Part shown: in pieces, positions 43,301 through 55,340 of the stretch
How the letters are laid out: every line of letters starts with the position of its first letter
Numbering within the stretch: the stretch's first letter is position 1
Assembly: GCA_029168955.1 (NCBI GenBank)
Contig: JAPDOI010000288.1
Location: 682,001-746,000 of the forward strand
Length of the DNA stretch: 64,000 nt
From: Aplectana chamaeleonis
Taxonomy: Eukaryota > Nematoda > Chromadorea > Rhabditida > Cosmocercidae
Reading direction: 5' to 3'
Notes under the pieces: model-generated
Database searches by the model: none
What the model was told of the DNA's origin: nothing
Seen by the model: the letters and a program-made list of their open reading frames with translations, nothing else
Program-made: the position numbers and the translations under genes

Positions 43301-46073
43301 AAGGTGTGCAGGATTCCGGTGGGAGTGTGCAGGACGTCATAGAAAGTAAGTAGGATTTCGGTGGGGGTGCGCAGGACTTCAGTGGGAGTGAGCAGGACGT
43401 CAGAGATGGTGTGCAGGACTTCAGTGGGGATCTGCAGAACGTTGAGTGTGAAGGACTTGAGTGGGAGTGAGCAGGACGTCAGAGAAGGTGTGCAGGACTT
43501 CGGTGGGAGTGTGCAGGACGTCATAGAAAGTAAGTAGGATTTCAGTGGGGGTGCGCAGGACTTTAGTGGGAGTGTGCAGGACGTCATAAAAAATATACAA
43601 GACTCCGCTGGGAGTGTGCAGGACGTCATAGAAAGTGTGCTGGACTTCAGTAGGAGTGAGCAGGACGTCAGAGAGGGTGTGCAGGACTTCGGTGGGAGTG
43701 TGCAGGACGTCATAGAAAATAAGCAGGATTTCTGTGGGAGTGTGCAGGACGTCATAAAAAATATACAAGACTCCGCTGGGAGTGTGCAGGACGTCATAGA
43801 AAGTGTGCTGGACTTCAGTAGGAGTGAGCAGGACGTCAGAGAGGGTGTGCAGGACTTCGGCGGGAGTGTGCAGGACGTCATAGAAAATAAGCAGGATTTC
43901 TGTGGGAGTGTGCAGGACGTCAGATAAAGTGTGCAGGACTTCAGTGGGAGTGTGCAGGACGTCGTAGAAAATAAGCAGGATTTCTGTGGGAGTGTGCAGG
44001 ACGTCAGAGAAAGTGTGCAGGACTTAAGTGGGACAGTGCGGGACGTCATAAAAAGTATACAAGACTCCGATGGGAGTGTGCAGGACGTCATAGAAAGTGT
44101 GGTGGACTTCAGTAGGGTGAGCAGGACGTCAGAGAAGGTGTGCAGGATTCCGGTGGGAGTGTGCAGGACGTCATAGAAAGTAAGTAGGATTTCGGAGGGG
44201 GTGCGCAGGACTTCAGTGGGAGTGAGCAGGACGTCAGAGATGGTGTGCAGGACTTCAGTGGGGATCTGCAGAACGTTGAGTGTGAAGGACTTGAGTGGGA
44301 GTGAGCAGGACGTCAGAGAAGGTGTGCAGGACTTTGGTGGGAGTGTGCAGGACGTCATAGAAAGTAAGTAGGATTTCAGTGGGGGTGCGCAGGACTTTAG
44401 TGGGAGTGTGCAGGACGTCATAAAAAATATACAAGACTCCGCTGGGAGTGTGCAGGACGTCATAGAAAGTGTGCTGGACTTCAGTAGGAGTGAGCAGGAC
44501 GTCAGAGAGGGTGTGCAGGACTTCGGTGGGAGTGTGCAGGACGTCATAGAAAATAAGCAGGATTTCTGTGGGAGTGTGCAGGACGTCAGAGAACGTAAGC
44601 AGGAATTCTGTGGGAGTGTGCAGGACGTCAGAGCAAATGTGCAGGACTTCAGCGGGAGTGTGCAGGACGTCATAAAAAGTATACAAGACTCCGATGGGAG
44701 TGTGCAGGACGTCATAGAAAGTGTGGTGGACTTCAGTAGGGTGAGCAGGACGTCAGAGAAGGTGTGCAGGATTCCGGTGGGAGTGTGCAGGACGTCATAG
44801 AAAGTAAGTAGGATTTCGGTGGGGGTGCGCAGGACTTCAGTGGGAGTGAGCAGGACGTCAGAGATGGTGTGCAGGACTTCAGTGGGGATCTGCAGAACGT
44901 TGAGTGTGAAGGACTTGAGTGGGAGTGAGCAGGACGTCAGAGAAGGTGTGCAGGACTTAGGTGGGAGTGTGCAGGACGTCATAGTAAGTAAGTAGGATTT
45001 CAGTGGGGGTGCGCAGGACTTTAGTGGGAGTGTGCAGGACGTCATAAAAAATATACAAGACTCCGCTGGGAGTGTGCAGGACGTCATAGAAAGTGTGCGG
45101 TACTTCAGTAGGAGTGAGCAGGACGTCAGAGAAAATGTGCAGGACTTCAGTAGGAGTGTGCAGGACGTCATAAAAAGTATACAAGGCTCCGATGGGAGGG
45201 TGCAGGACGTCATAGAAAGTGTGCTGGACATCAGTAGGAGTGAGCAGGACCTCAGCGGGAGTGTGCAGGACGTCATAGAAAGTAAGTAGGATTTCAGTGG
45301 GGGTGCGCAGGACTTTAGTGGGAGTGTGCAGGACGTCATAAAAAATATACAAGACTCCGCTGGGAGTGTGCAGGACGTCATAGAAAGTGTGCGGTACTTC
45401 AGTAGGAGTGAGCAGGACGTCAGAGAAAATGTGCAGGACTTCAGTAGGAGTGTGCAGGACGTCATAAAAAGTATACAAGGCTCCGATGGGAGGGTGCAGG
45501 ACGTCATAGAAAGTGTGCTGGGCTTCAGTAGGAGAGAGCAGGACCTCAGTGGGAGTGTGCAGGACGTCATAGAAAATAAGCAGGTTTTCTGTGGGAGTGT
45601 GCAGGACGTCAGAGAAAGTGTGCAGGACTTGAGTGGGAGTGTGTAGGACGTTGTAGAAAATAAGCAGGATTTCTTTGGGAGTGTGCAGGACGTCAGAGAA
45701 AGTGTGCAGTACTTCAGTGGGAGTGTGCAGGACGTCATAAAAAGTATACAAGACTTCAGTGGAAGTGTGCGGGACGTCATAGAATTCTGTGGAGGACAAT
45801 GTAGAAAATAAGCAGGATTTCTTTGGGAGTGTGCAGGACGTCAGAGAAAGTGTGCAGTACTTCAGTGGGAGTGTGCAGGACGTCATAAAAAGTATACAAG
45901 ACTTCAGTGGAAGTGTGCGGGACGTCATAGAATTCTGTGGAGGACAATTTAGAAAATAAGCAGGATTTCTTTGGGAGTGTGCAGGACGTCAGAGAAAGTG
46001 TGCAGTACTTCAGTGGGAGTGTGCAGGACGTCATAAAAAGTATACAAGACTTCAGTGGAAGTGTGCGGGACGT

Positions 46074-46272
46074 CACAGAATTCCTGCTTACGTTCTCTGA
46101 TGTCTTGCACGCTCCCTTTGGAGTCCTCCACACTTCCTCTAACGCCCTGCACACTGAAGTCTGAAGTACTGAAGTCCACCACACTTTCTATGACGTCCTG
46201 CACACTCCCATCGGAGTCTTGTATACTTTATGACGTCCTGCACACTCCCACTGAAGTCCTGCACATTTGCTC
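46074..46272 (-). repeat. Inverted satellite segment 1
   Basis: About 200 bp of the array is in the opposite orientation (CTTACGTTCTCTGATGTC, then CCTGCACACTCCC), entered at CACAGAATTCCTGC and left at TTTGCTCGACTTCGG. Each side is normal plus-oriented satellite. Confidence 0.9.
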
Positions 46273-47254
46273 GACTTCGGTGGGAGTGTGCAGGACGTCA
46301 TAGAAAATAAGCAGGATTTCTGTGGGAGTGTGCAGGACGTCAGAGAACGTAAGCAGGAATTCTGCGACTTCAGGAGGAGTGAGCAGGACCTCAGAGAAGG
46401 TGTGCAGGACTTCGGTGGGAGTGTGCAGGACGTCATAGAAAGTAAGTAGGATTTCAGTGGGGGTGCGCAGGACTTCAGTGGAAGTGTCCAGGGCGTTAGA
46501 GAAATTGTGCAGGACTTCAAAGGGAGCGGGCAAGACATCAGAGAACGTAAGCAGGAATTCTGTGGGAGTGCGCAGGACGTCAGAGAAGGTGTGCAGGACT
46601 TCGGTGGGAGCGTGCAGGACGTCATCGAAAGTAAGTAGGATTTCAGTAGGGGTGCGCAGGACTTCAGTGGAAGTGTGCAGGGCGTTAGAGGAAGTGTGCA
46701 GGACTCCAAAGGGAGCGTGCAAGACATCAGAGAACGTAAGCAGGAATTCTGTGGGAGTGTGCAGGACGTCAGAGCAAATGTGCAGGACTTCAGTGGGAGT
46801 GTGCAGGACGTCATAAAAAGTATACAAGACTCCGATGGGAGTGTGCAGGACGTCATAGAAAGTGTGCTGGGCTTCAGTAGGAGTGAGCAGGACCTCAGTG
46901 GGAGTGTGCAGGACGTCATAGAAAATAAGCAGGATTTCTGTGGGAGTGTGCAGGACGTCAGAGAAAGTATACAAGACTTCAGTGGAAGTGTGCGGGACGT
47001 CATAGAATTCTGTGGAGGACAATGTAGAAAATAAGCAGGATTTCTTTGGGAGTGTGCAGGACGTCAGAGAAAGTGTGCAGTACTTCAGTGGGAGTGTGCA
47101 GGACGTCATAAAAAGTATACAAGACTTCAGTGGAAGTGTGCGGGACGTCATAGAATTCTGTGGAGGACAATGTAGAAAATAAGCAGGATTTCTTTGGGAG
47201 TGTGCAGGACGTCATAAAAAGTATACAAGACTTCAGTGGAAGTGTGCGGGACGT

Positions 47255-47455
47255 CACAGAATTCCTGCTTACGTTCTCTGATGTCTTGCACGCTCCCTTT
47301 GGAGTCCTGCACACTTCCTCTAACGCCCTGCACACTGAAGTCTGAAGTACTGAAGTCCACCACACTTTCTATGACGTCCTGCACACTCCCATCGGAGTCT
47401 TGTATACTTTTTATGACGTCCTGCACACTCCCACTGAAGTCCTGCACATTTGCTC
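47255..47455 (-). repeat. Inverted satellite segment 2
   Basis: Nearly identical to 46074-46272, 1,181 bp downstream, with the same entry and exit sequences. One event followed by a local duplication explains both. The flanks share the unusual words GAATTCTGTGGAGGACAAT (45783, 45931, 47005, 47155). Confidence 0.9.
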
Positions 47456-48889
47456 GACTTCGGTGGGAGTGTGCAGGACGTCATAGAAAATAAGCAGGAT
47501 TTCTGTGGGAGTGTGGAGGACGTCAGAGAACGTAAGCAGGAATTCTGCGACTTCAGGAGGGGTGAGCAGGCCCGCAGAGAAGGTGTGCAGGACTTCGGTG
47601 GGAGTGTGCAGAACGTCATAGAAAGTAAGTAGGATTTCAGTGGGGGTGCGCAGGACTTCAGTGGAAGTGTCCAGGGCGTTAGAGAAATTGTGCAGGACTT
47701 CAAAGGGAGCGGGCAAGACATTTGAGAACGTAAGCAGGAATTCTGTGGGAGTGTGCAGGACGTCAGAGAAGGTGTGCAGGACTTCGGTGGGAGCGTGCAG
47801 GACGTCATCGAAAGTAAGTAGGATTTCAGTAGGGTGCGCAGGACTTCAGTGGAAGTGTGCAGGGCGTTAGAGGAAGTGTGCAGGACTCCGAAGGGAGCGT
47901 GCAAGACATCAGAGAACGTAAGCGGGAATTCTGTGGGAGTGTGCAGGACGTCAGAGCAAATGTGCAGGACTTCAGTGGGAGTGTGCAGGACGTCATAAAA
48001 AGTATACAAGACTCCGATGGGAGTGTGCAGGACGTCATAGAAAGTGTGCTGGGCTTCAGTAGGAGTGAGCAGGACCTCAGTGCGAGTGTGCAGGACGTCA
48101 TAGAAAATAAGCAGGATTTCTGTGGGAGTGTGCAGGACGTCAGAGAAAGTGTGCAGGACTTCAGTGGGAGTGTGCAGGACGTTGTAGAAAATAAGCAGGA
48201 TTTCTTTGGGAGTGTGCAGGACGTCAGAGAAAGTGTGCGGTACTTCAGTGGGAGTGTGCAGGACGTCATAAAAAGTATACAAGACTTCAGTGGAAGTGTG
48301 CGGGACGTCATAGAAAGTGTGCTGGACTTCAGTAGGAGTGAGCAGGACCTCAGAGAAGGTGTGCAGGACTTCGGTGGGAGTGTGCAGGACGTCATAGAAA
48401 GTAAGTAGGATTTCAGTGGGTGTGCGCAGGACTTCAGTGGAAGTGTCCAGGGCGTTAGAGAAATTGTGCGGGACTTCAAAGGGAGCGGGCAAGACATCAG
48501 GGAACGTAAGCAGGAATTCTGTGGGAGTGTGCAGGACGTCAGAGAAGGTGTGCAGGACATTGGTGGGAGTGTGCAGGACGTCATAGAAAATAAGCAGGAT
48601 TTCTGTGGGAGTGTGCAGGACGTCAGAGAAAGTGTGCAGGACTTCAGTGGGAGTGTGCAGGACGTCGTAGAAAATAAGCAGGATTTCTTTGGGAGTGTGC
48701 AGGACGTCAGAGAAAGTGTGCACGACTTCAGTGGGACAGTGCGGGACGTCATAAAAAGTATACAAGACTCCGATGGGAGTGTGCAGGACGTCATAGAAAG
48801 TGTGGCGGACATCAGTAGGGTGAGCAGGACGTCAGAGAAGGTGTGCAGGATTCCGGTGGGAGTGCGCAGGATGCCATAGAAAGTAAGTA

Positions 48890-51800
48890 GGATTTTGTTG
48901 GGGGTGCGCAGGACTTCAGTGGGAGTGTGCAGGACGTCAGAGAAAATGTGATGGACTCCAGTAGGAGTGAGCAGGACGTCAGAGATGGTGTGCAGGACTT
49001 CAGTGGGGATCTGCAGAACGTTGAGTGTGAAGGACTTGAGTGGGAGTGAGCAGGACGTTAGAGAAGGTGTGCAGGACTTTGGTGGGAGTGTGCAGGACGT
49101 GATAGAAAGTAAGTAGGATTTCAGTGGGGGTGCGCAGGACTTCAGTGGAAGTGTGCAGGGCGTTAGAGAAATTGTGCAGGACTTCAAAGGGAGCGGGCAA
49201 GACATCAGGGAACGTAAGCAGGAATTCTGTGGGAGTGTGCGGGACGTCAGAGAAGGTGTGCAGGACATTGGTGGGAGTGTGCAGGACATCATAGAAAATA
49301 AGCAGGATTTCTGTGGGAGTGTGCAGGACGTCAGAGAAAGTGTGCAGGACTTCAGTGGGAGTGTGCAGGACGTCGTAGAAAATAAGTAGGATTTCTTTGG
49401 GAGTGTGCAGGACGTCAGAGAAAGTGTGCACGACTTCAGTGGGAGTGTGCAGGACGTCATAGAAAGTGTGGCGGACATCAGTAGGGTGAGCAGGACGTCA
49501 GAGAAGGTGTGCAGGATTCCGGTGGGAGTGCGCAGGATGCCATAGAAAGTAAGTAGGATTTTGGTGGGGGTGCGCAGGACTTCAGTGGGAGTGTGCAGGA
49601 CGTCAGAGAAAATGTGATGGACTCCCGTAGGAGTGAGCAGGACGTCAGAGATGGTGTGCAGGACTTCAGTGGGGATCTGCAGAACGTTGAGTGTGAAGGA
49701 CTTGAGTGGGAGTGAGCAGGACGTTAGAGAAGGTGTGCAGGACTTTGGTGGGAGTGTGCAGGACGTCATAGAAAGTAAGTAGGATTTCAGTGGGGGTGCG
49801 CAGGACTTCAGTGGAAGTGTGCAGGGCGTTAGAGAAATTGTGCAGGACTTTAAAGGGAGCGGGCAAGACATCAGAGAACGTAAGCAGGAATTCTGTGGGA
49901 GTGTGCAGGACGTCAGAGAAAATGTGCAGGACTTCGGTGGGAGTGCGCACGACGTCATAAAAAGTATACAAGACTCCGATGAAAGTGTGCAGGACGTCAT
50001 ATAAAGTGTGCTGGACTTCAGTGGGAGTGTGCAGGACGTCATAAAAAGTAGACAAGACTCCAGTGGAAGTGTGCGGGACGTCATAGAAAGTGTGCAGGAC
50101 TTCAGTAGGGTTAGCAGGACGTCAGAGAAGGTGTGCAGGATTCTGGTGGGAGTGCGCAGGATGCCATAGAAAGTAAGTAGGATTTTGGTGGGGGTGCGCA
50201 GGACTTCAGTGGGAGTGTGCAGGACGTCAGAGAAAATGTGATGGACTCCCGTAGGAGTGAGCAGGACGTCAGAGATGGTGTGCAGGACTTCAGTGGGGAT
50301 CTGCAGAACGTTGAGTGTGAAGGACTTGAGTGGGAGTGAGCAGGACGTTAGAGAAGGTGTGCAGGACTTTGGTGGGAGTGTGCAGGACGTCATAGAAAGT
50401 AAGTAGGATTTCAGTGGGGGTGCGCAGGACTTCAGTGGAAGTGTGCAGGGCGTTAGAGAAATTGTGCAGGACTTCAAAGGGAGCGGGCAAGACATCAGAG
50501 AACGTAAGCAGGAATTCTGTGGGAGTGTGCAGGACGTCAGAGAAAGTGTGCAGGACTTCGGTGGGAGTGCGCACGACGTCATAAAAAGTATACAAGACTC
50601 CGATGAAAGTGTGCAGGACGTCATATAAAGTGTGCTGGACTTCAGTGGGAGTGTGCAGGACGTCATAAAAAGTAGACAAGACTCCAGTGGAAGTGTGCGG
50701 GACGTCATAGAAAGTGTGCAGGACTTCAGTAGGGTTAGCAGGACGTCAGAGAAGGTGTGCAGGACTCCGGTGGGAGTGTTCAGGACGTCATAGAAAGTAT
50801 GTAGGATTTCAGTGGGGGTGCGCAGGACTTCAGTGGAAGTGTGCAGGGCGTTAGAGGAAGTGTGCAGGACTCCAAAGGGAGCGTGCAAGACATCAGAGAA
50901 CGTAAGCAGGAATTCTGTGGCAGTGTGCAGGACGTCAGAGCAAATGTGCAGGACTTCAGTGGGAGTGTGCAGGACGTCGTAGAAAATAAGCAGGATTCCT
51001 TTGGGAGTGTGCAGGACGTCAGAGAAAGTGTGCACGACTTCAGTGGGACAGTGCGGGACGTCATAAAAAGTATACAAGACTCCGATGGGAGTGTGCAGGA
51101 CGTCATAGAAAGTGTGGCGGACATCAGTGGGAGTGTGCAGGACGTCATAAAAAGTATACAAGACTCCGATGGGAGTGTGCAGGACGTCATAGAAAGTTTG
51201 CTGGACTTCAGTAGGAGTGAGCAGGACCTCAGTGGGAGTGTGCAGGACGTCATAGAAAGTGTGCTGGACTTGAGTAGGAGTGAGCAGGACGTCAGAGAAG
51301 GTGTGCAGGACTTCCGTGGGAATGTGCAGAACGTCACAGAAAAAAAGCAGGATTCCTGTGGGAGTGTGCAGAACGTCAGAGAAAGTGTGCTGGACTTCAG
51401 TAGGAGTGAGCAGGACGTCAGAGAAGGTGTGCAGGTCTTCGGTGGGAGTGTGCAGGACGTCATAGAAAGTAAGCAGGATTTCAGTGGGGGTGCGCAGGAT
51501 TTCAGTGGAAGTGTGCAGGGCGTTAGAGAAATTGTGCAGGACTTCAAAGGGAGCGGGCAAGACATCAGAGAACGTAAGCAGGAATTCTGTGGGAGTGTGC
51601 AGGACGTCAGAGCAAATGTGCAGGACTTCAGTGGGAGTGTGCAGGACGTCATAAAAAATACAAGACTCCGATGGGAGTGTGCAGGACGTCATAGAAAGTG
51701 TGCTGGACATCAGTAGGAGTGAGCAGGACCTCAGTGGGAGTGTGCTGGACATCAGTAGGAGTGAGCAGGACCTCAGTGGGAGTGTGCAGGACGTCATAGA

Positions 51801-54800
51801 AAATAAGCAGGTATTCTGTGGGAGTGTGCAGGACGTCAGAGAAAGTGTGCAATACTTCAGTGGGAGTGTGCAGGACGTCATAAAAAGTATACAAGACTCT
51901 AGTGGAAGTGTGCGGGACGTCATAGAAAGTGTGACTTCAGTAGGAGTGAGCAGGACGTCAGAGAAGGTGTGCAGGATTCCGGTGGGAGTGTGCAGGACGT
52001 CATAGAAAGTAAGTAGGATTTTGGTGGGGGTGCGCAGGACTTCAGTGGGAGTGTGCAGGACGTCAGAGAAAATGTGATGGACTCCCGTAGGAGTGAGCAG
52101 GACGTCAGAGATGGTGTGGCGGACATCAGTAGGGTGAGCAGGACGTCAGAGAAGGTGTGCAGGATTCCGGTGGGAGTGCGCAGGATGCCATAGAAAGTAA
52201 GTAGGATTTTGGTGGGGGTGCGCAGGACTTCAGTGGGAGTGTGCAGGACGTCAGAGAAAATGTGATGGACTCCGTAGGAGTGAGCAGGACGTCAGAGATG
52301 GTGTGTGCAGGACTTCAGTGGGGGATCTGCAGAACGTTGAGTGTGAAGGACTTGAGTGGGAGTGAGCAGGACGTTAGAGAAGGTGTGCAGGACTTTGGTG
52401 GGAGTGTGCAGGACGTCATAGAAAGTAAGTAGGATTTCAGTGGGGGTGCGCAGGACTTCAGTGGAAGTGTGCAGGGCGTTAGAGAAATTGTGCAGGACTT
52501 CAAAGGAGCGGGCAAGACATCAGGGAACGTAAGCAGGAATTCTGTGGGAGTGTGCGGGACGTCAGAGAAGGTGTGCAGGACATTGGTGGGAGTGTGCAGG
52601 ACATCATAGAAAATAAGCAGGATTTCTGTGGGGAGTGTGCAGGACGTCAGAGAAAGTGTGCAGGACTTCAGTGGGAGTGTGCAGGACGTCGTAGAAAATA
52701 AGTGAGGATTTCTTTGGGAGTGTGCAGGACGTCAGAGAAAGTGTGCACGACTTCAGTGGGAGTGTGCAGGACGTCATAGAAAGTGTGGCGGACATCGGTA
52801 GGGTGAGCAGGACGTCAGAGAAGGTGTGCAGGATTCCGGTGGGAGTGCGCAGGATGCCATAGAAAGTAAGTAGGATTTTGGTGGGGTGCGCAGGACTTCA
52901 GTGGGAGTGTGCAGGACGTCAGAGAAAATGTGATGGACTCCCGTAGGAGTGAGCAGGACGTCAGAGATGGTGTGCAGGACTTCAGTGGGGATCTGCAGAA
53001 CGTTGAGTGTGAAGGACTTGAGTGGGAGTGAGCAGGACGGTAGAGAAGGTGTGCAGGACTTTGGTGGGAGTGTGCAGGACGTCATAGAAAGTAAGTAGGA
53101 TTTCAGTGGGGGTGCGCAGGACTTCAGTGGAAGTGTGCAGGGCGTTAGAGAAATTGTGCAGGACTTTAAAGGGAGCGGGCAAGACATCAGAGAACGTAAG
53201 CAGGAATTCTGTGGGAGTGTGCAGGACGTCAGAGAAAATGTGCAGGACTTCGGTGGGAGTGCGCACGACGTCATAAAAAGTATACAAGACTCCGATGAAA
53301 GTGTGCAGGACGTCATATAAAGTGTGCTGGACTTCAGTGGGAGTGTGCAGGACGTCATAAAAAGTAGACAAGACTCCAGTGGAAGTGTGCGGGACGTCAT
53401 AGAAAGTGTGCAGGACTTCAGTAGGGTTAGCAGGACGTCAGAGAAGGTGTGCAGGATTCTGGTGGGAGTGCGCAGGATGCCATAGAAAGTAAGTAGGATT
53501 TTGGTGGGGGTGCGCAGGACTTCAGTGGGAGTGTGCAGGACGTCAGAGAAAATGTGATGGACTCCCGTAGGAGTGAGCAGGACGTCAGAGATGGTGTGCA
53601 GGACTTCAGTGGGGATCTGCAGAACGTTGAGTGTGAAGGACTTGAGTGGGAGTGAGCAGGACGTTAGAGAAGGTGTGCAGGACTTTGGTGGGAGTGTGCA
53701 GGACGTCATAGAAAGTAAGTAGGATTTCAGTGGGGGTGCGCAGGACTTCAGTGGAAGTGTGCAGGAGCGTTAGAGAAAGTGTGCAGGACTTCAAAGGGAG
53801 CGGGCAAGACATCAGAGAACGTAAGCAGGAATTCTGTGGGAGTGTGCAGGACGTCAGAGAAAGTGTGCAGGACTTCGGTGGGAGTGCGCACGACGTCATA
53901 AAAGTATACAAGACTCCGATGAAAGTGTGCAGGACGTCATATAAAGTGTGCTGGACTTCAGTGGGAGTGTGCAGGACGTCATAAAAAGTAGACAAGACTC
54001 CAGTGGAAGTGTGCGGGACGTCATAGAAAGTGTGCAGGACTTCAGTAGGGTTAGCAGGACGTCAGAGAAGGTGTGCAGGACTCCGGTGGGAGTGTTCAGG
54101 ACGTCATAGAAAGTATGTAGGATTTCAGTGGGGGTGCGCAGGACTTCAGTGGAAGTGTGCAGGGCGTTAGAGGAAGTGTGCAGGACTCCAAAGGGAGCGT
54201 GCAAGACATCAGAGTACGTAAGCAGGAATTCTGTGGCAGTGAGCAGGACGTCAGAGAAGGTGTGCAGGACTTCCGTGGGAGTGTGCAGAACGTCACAGAA
54301 AAAAAGCAGGATTTCTGTGAGAGTGTGCAGGACGTCAGAGAAAGGGTGCACGACTTCAGTGGGACAGTGCGGGACGTCATAAAAAGTATACAAGACTCCG
54401 ATGGGAGTGTGCAGGACGTCATAGAAAGTGTGGCGGACATCGGTGGGAGTGTGCAGGACGTCATAAAAGTATACAAGACTCCGATGGGAGTGTGCAGGAC
54501 GTCATTCGAAAGTTTGCTTAGGACTTCAGTAGGAGTGAGCAGGACCTCAGTGGGAGTGTGCAGGACGTCATAGAAAGTGTGTGTGCTGGACTTGAGTAGG
54601 AGTGAGCAGGACGTCAGAGAAGGTGTGCAGGACTTCCGTGGGAGTGTGCAGAACGTCACAGAAAAAAAGCAGGATTTCTGTGAGAGTGTGCAGGACGTCA
54701 GAGAAAGTGTGCTGGACTTCAGTAGGAGTGAGCAGGACGTCAGAGAAGGTGTGCAGGACTTCAGTGGGAGTGTGCAGGACGTCATAGAAAGTAAGCAGGA

Positions 54801-55340
54801 TTTCAGTGGGGGTGCGCAGGACTTCAGTGGAAGTGTGCAGGGCGTTAGAGGAAGTGTGCAGGACTTCAAAGGGAGCGTGCAAGACATCAGAGAACGTAAG
54901 CAGGAATTCTGTGGGAGTGTGCAGGACGTCAGAGCAAATGTGCAGGACTTCAGTGGGAGTGTGCAGGACGTCATAAAAAGTATACAAGACTCCGATGGGA
55001 GTGTGCAGGACGTCATAGAAAGTGTGCTGGACATCAGTAGGAGTGAGCAGGACCTCAGTGGGAGTGTGCTGGACATCAGTAGGAGTGAGCAGGACCTCAG
55101 TGGGAGTGTGCAGGACGTCATAGAAAATAAGCAGGTATTCTGTGGGAGTGTGCAGGACGTCAGAGAAAGTGTGCAATACTTCAGTGGGAGTGTGCAGGAC
55201 GTCATAAAAAGTATACAAGACTCTAGTGGAAGTGTGCGGGACGTCATAGAAAGTGTGACTTCAGTAGGAGTGAGCAGGACGTCAGAGAAGGTGTGCAGGA
55301 TTCCGGTGGGAGTGTGCAGGACGTCATAGAAAGTAAGTAG
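48890..55340. repeat. Two copies of a 3.3-kb block inside the array
   Basis: Three consecutive landmarks at 49008, 49674 and 50298 recur at 52324, 52990 and 53614, each exactly 3,316 bp later. The intervening and following monomer order also repeats (unusual GTGTGACTTCAG junction at about 51931 and 55255). The right copy has many more one- and two-base indels than the left copy. Confidence 0.8.

Noticed and set aside
40732..45780. A 1,682-codon minus-strand protein gene in the array
   Set aside because: The frame is an automatic result of a 21-bp monomer lacking stops in two frames. It begins and ends inside the array, no promoter or unique N-terminus is visible, and similar long frames occur all along the array. 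Kept only as a finding to test.
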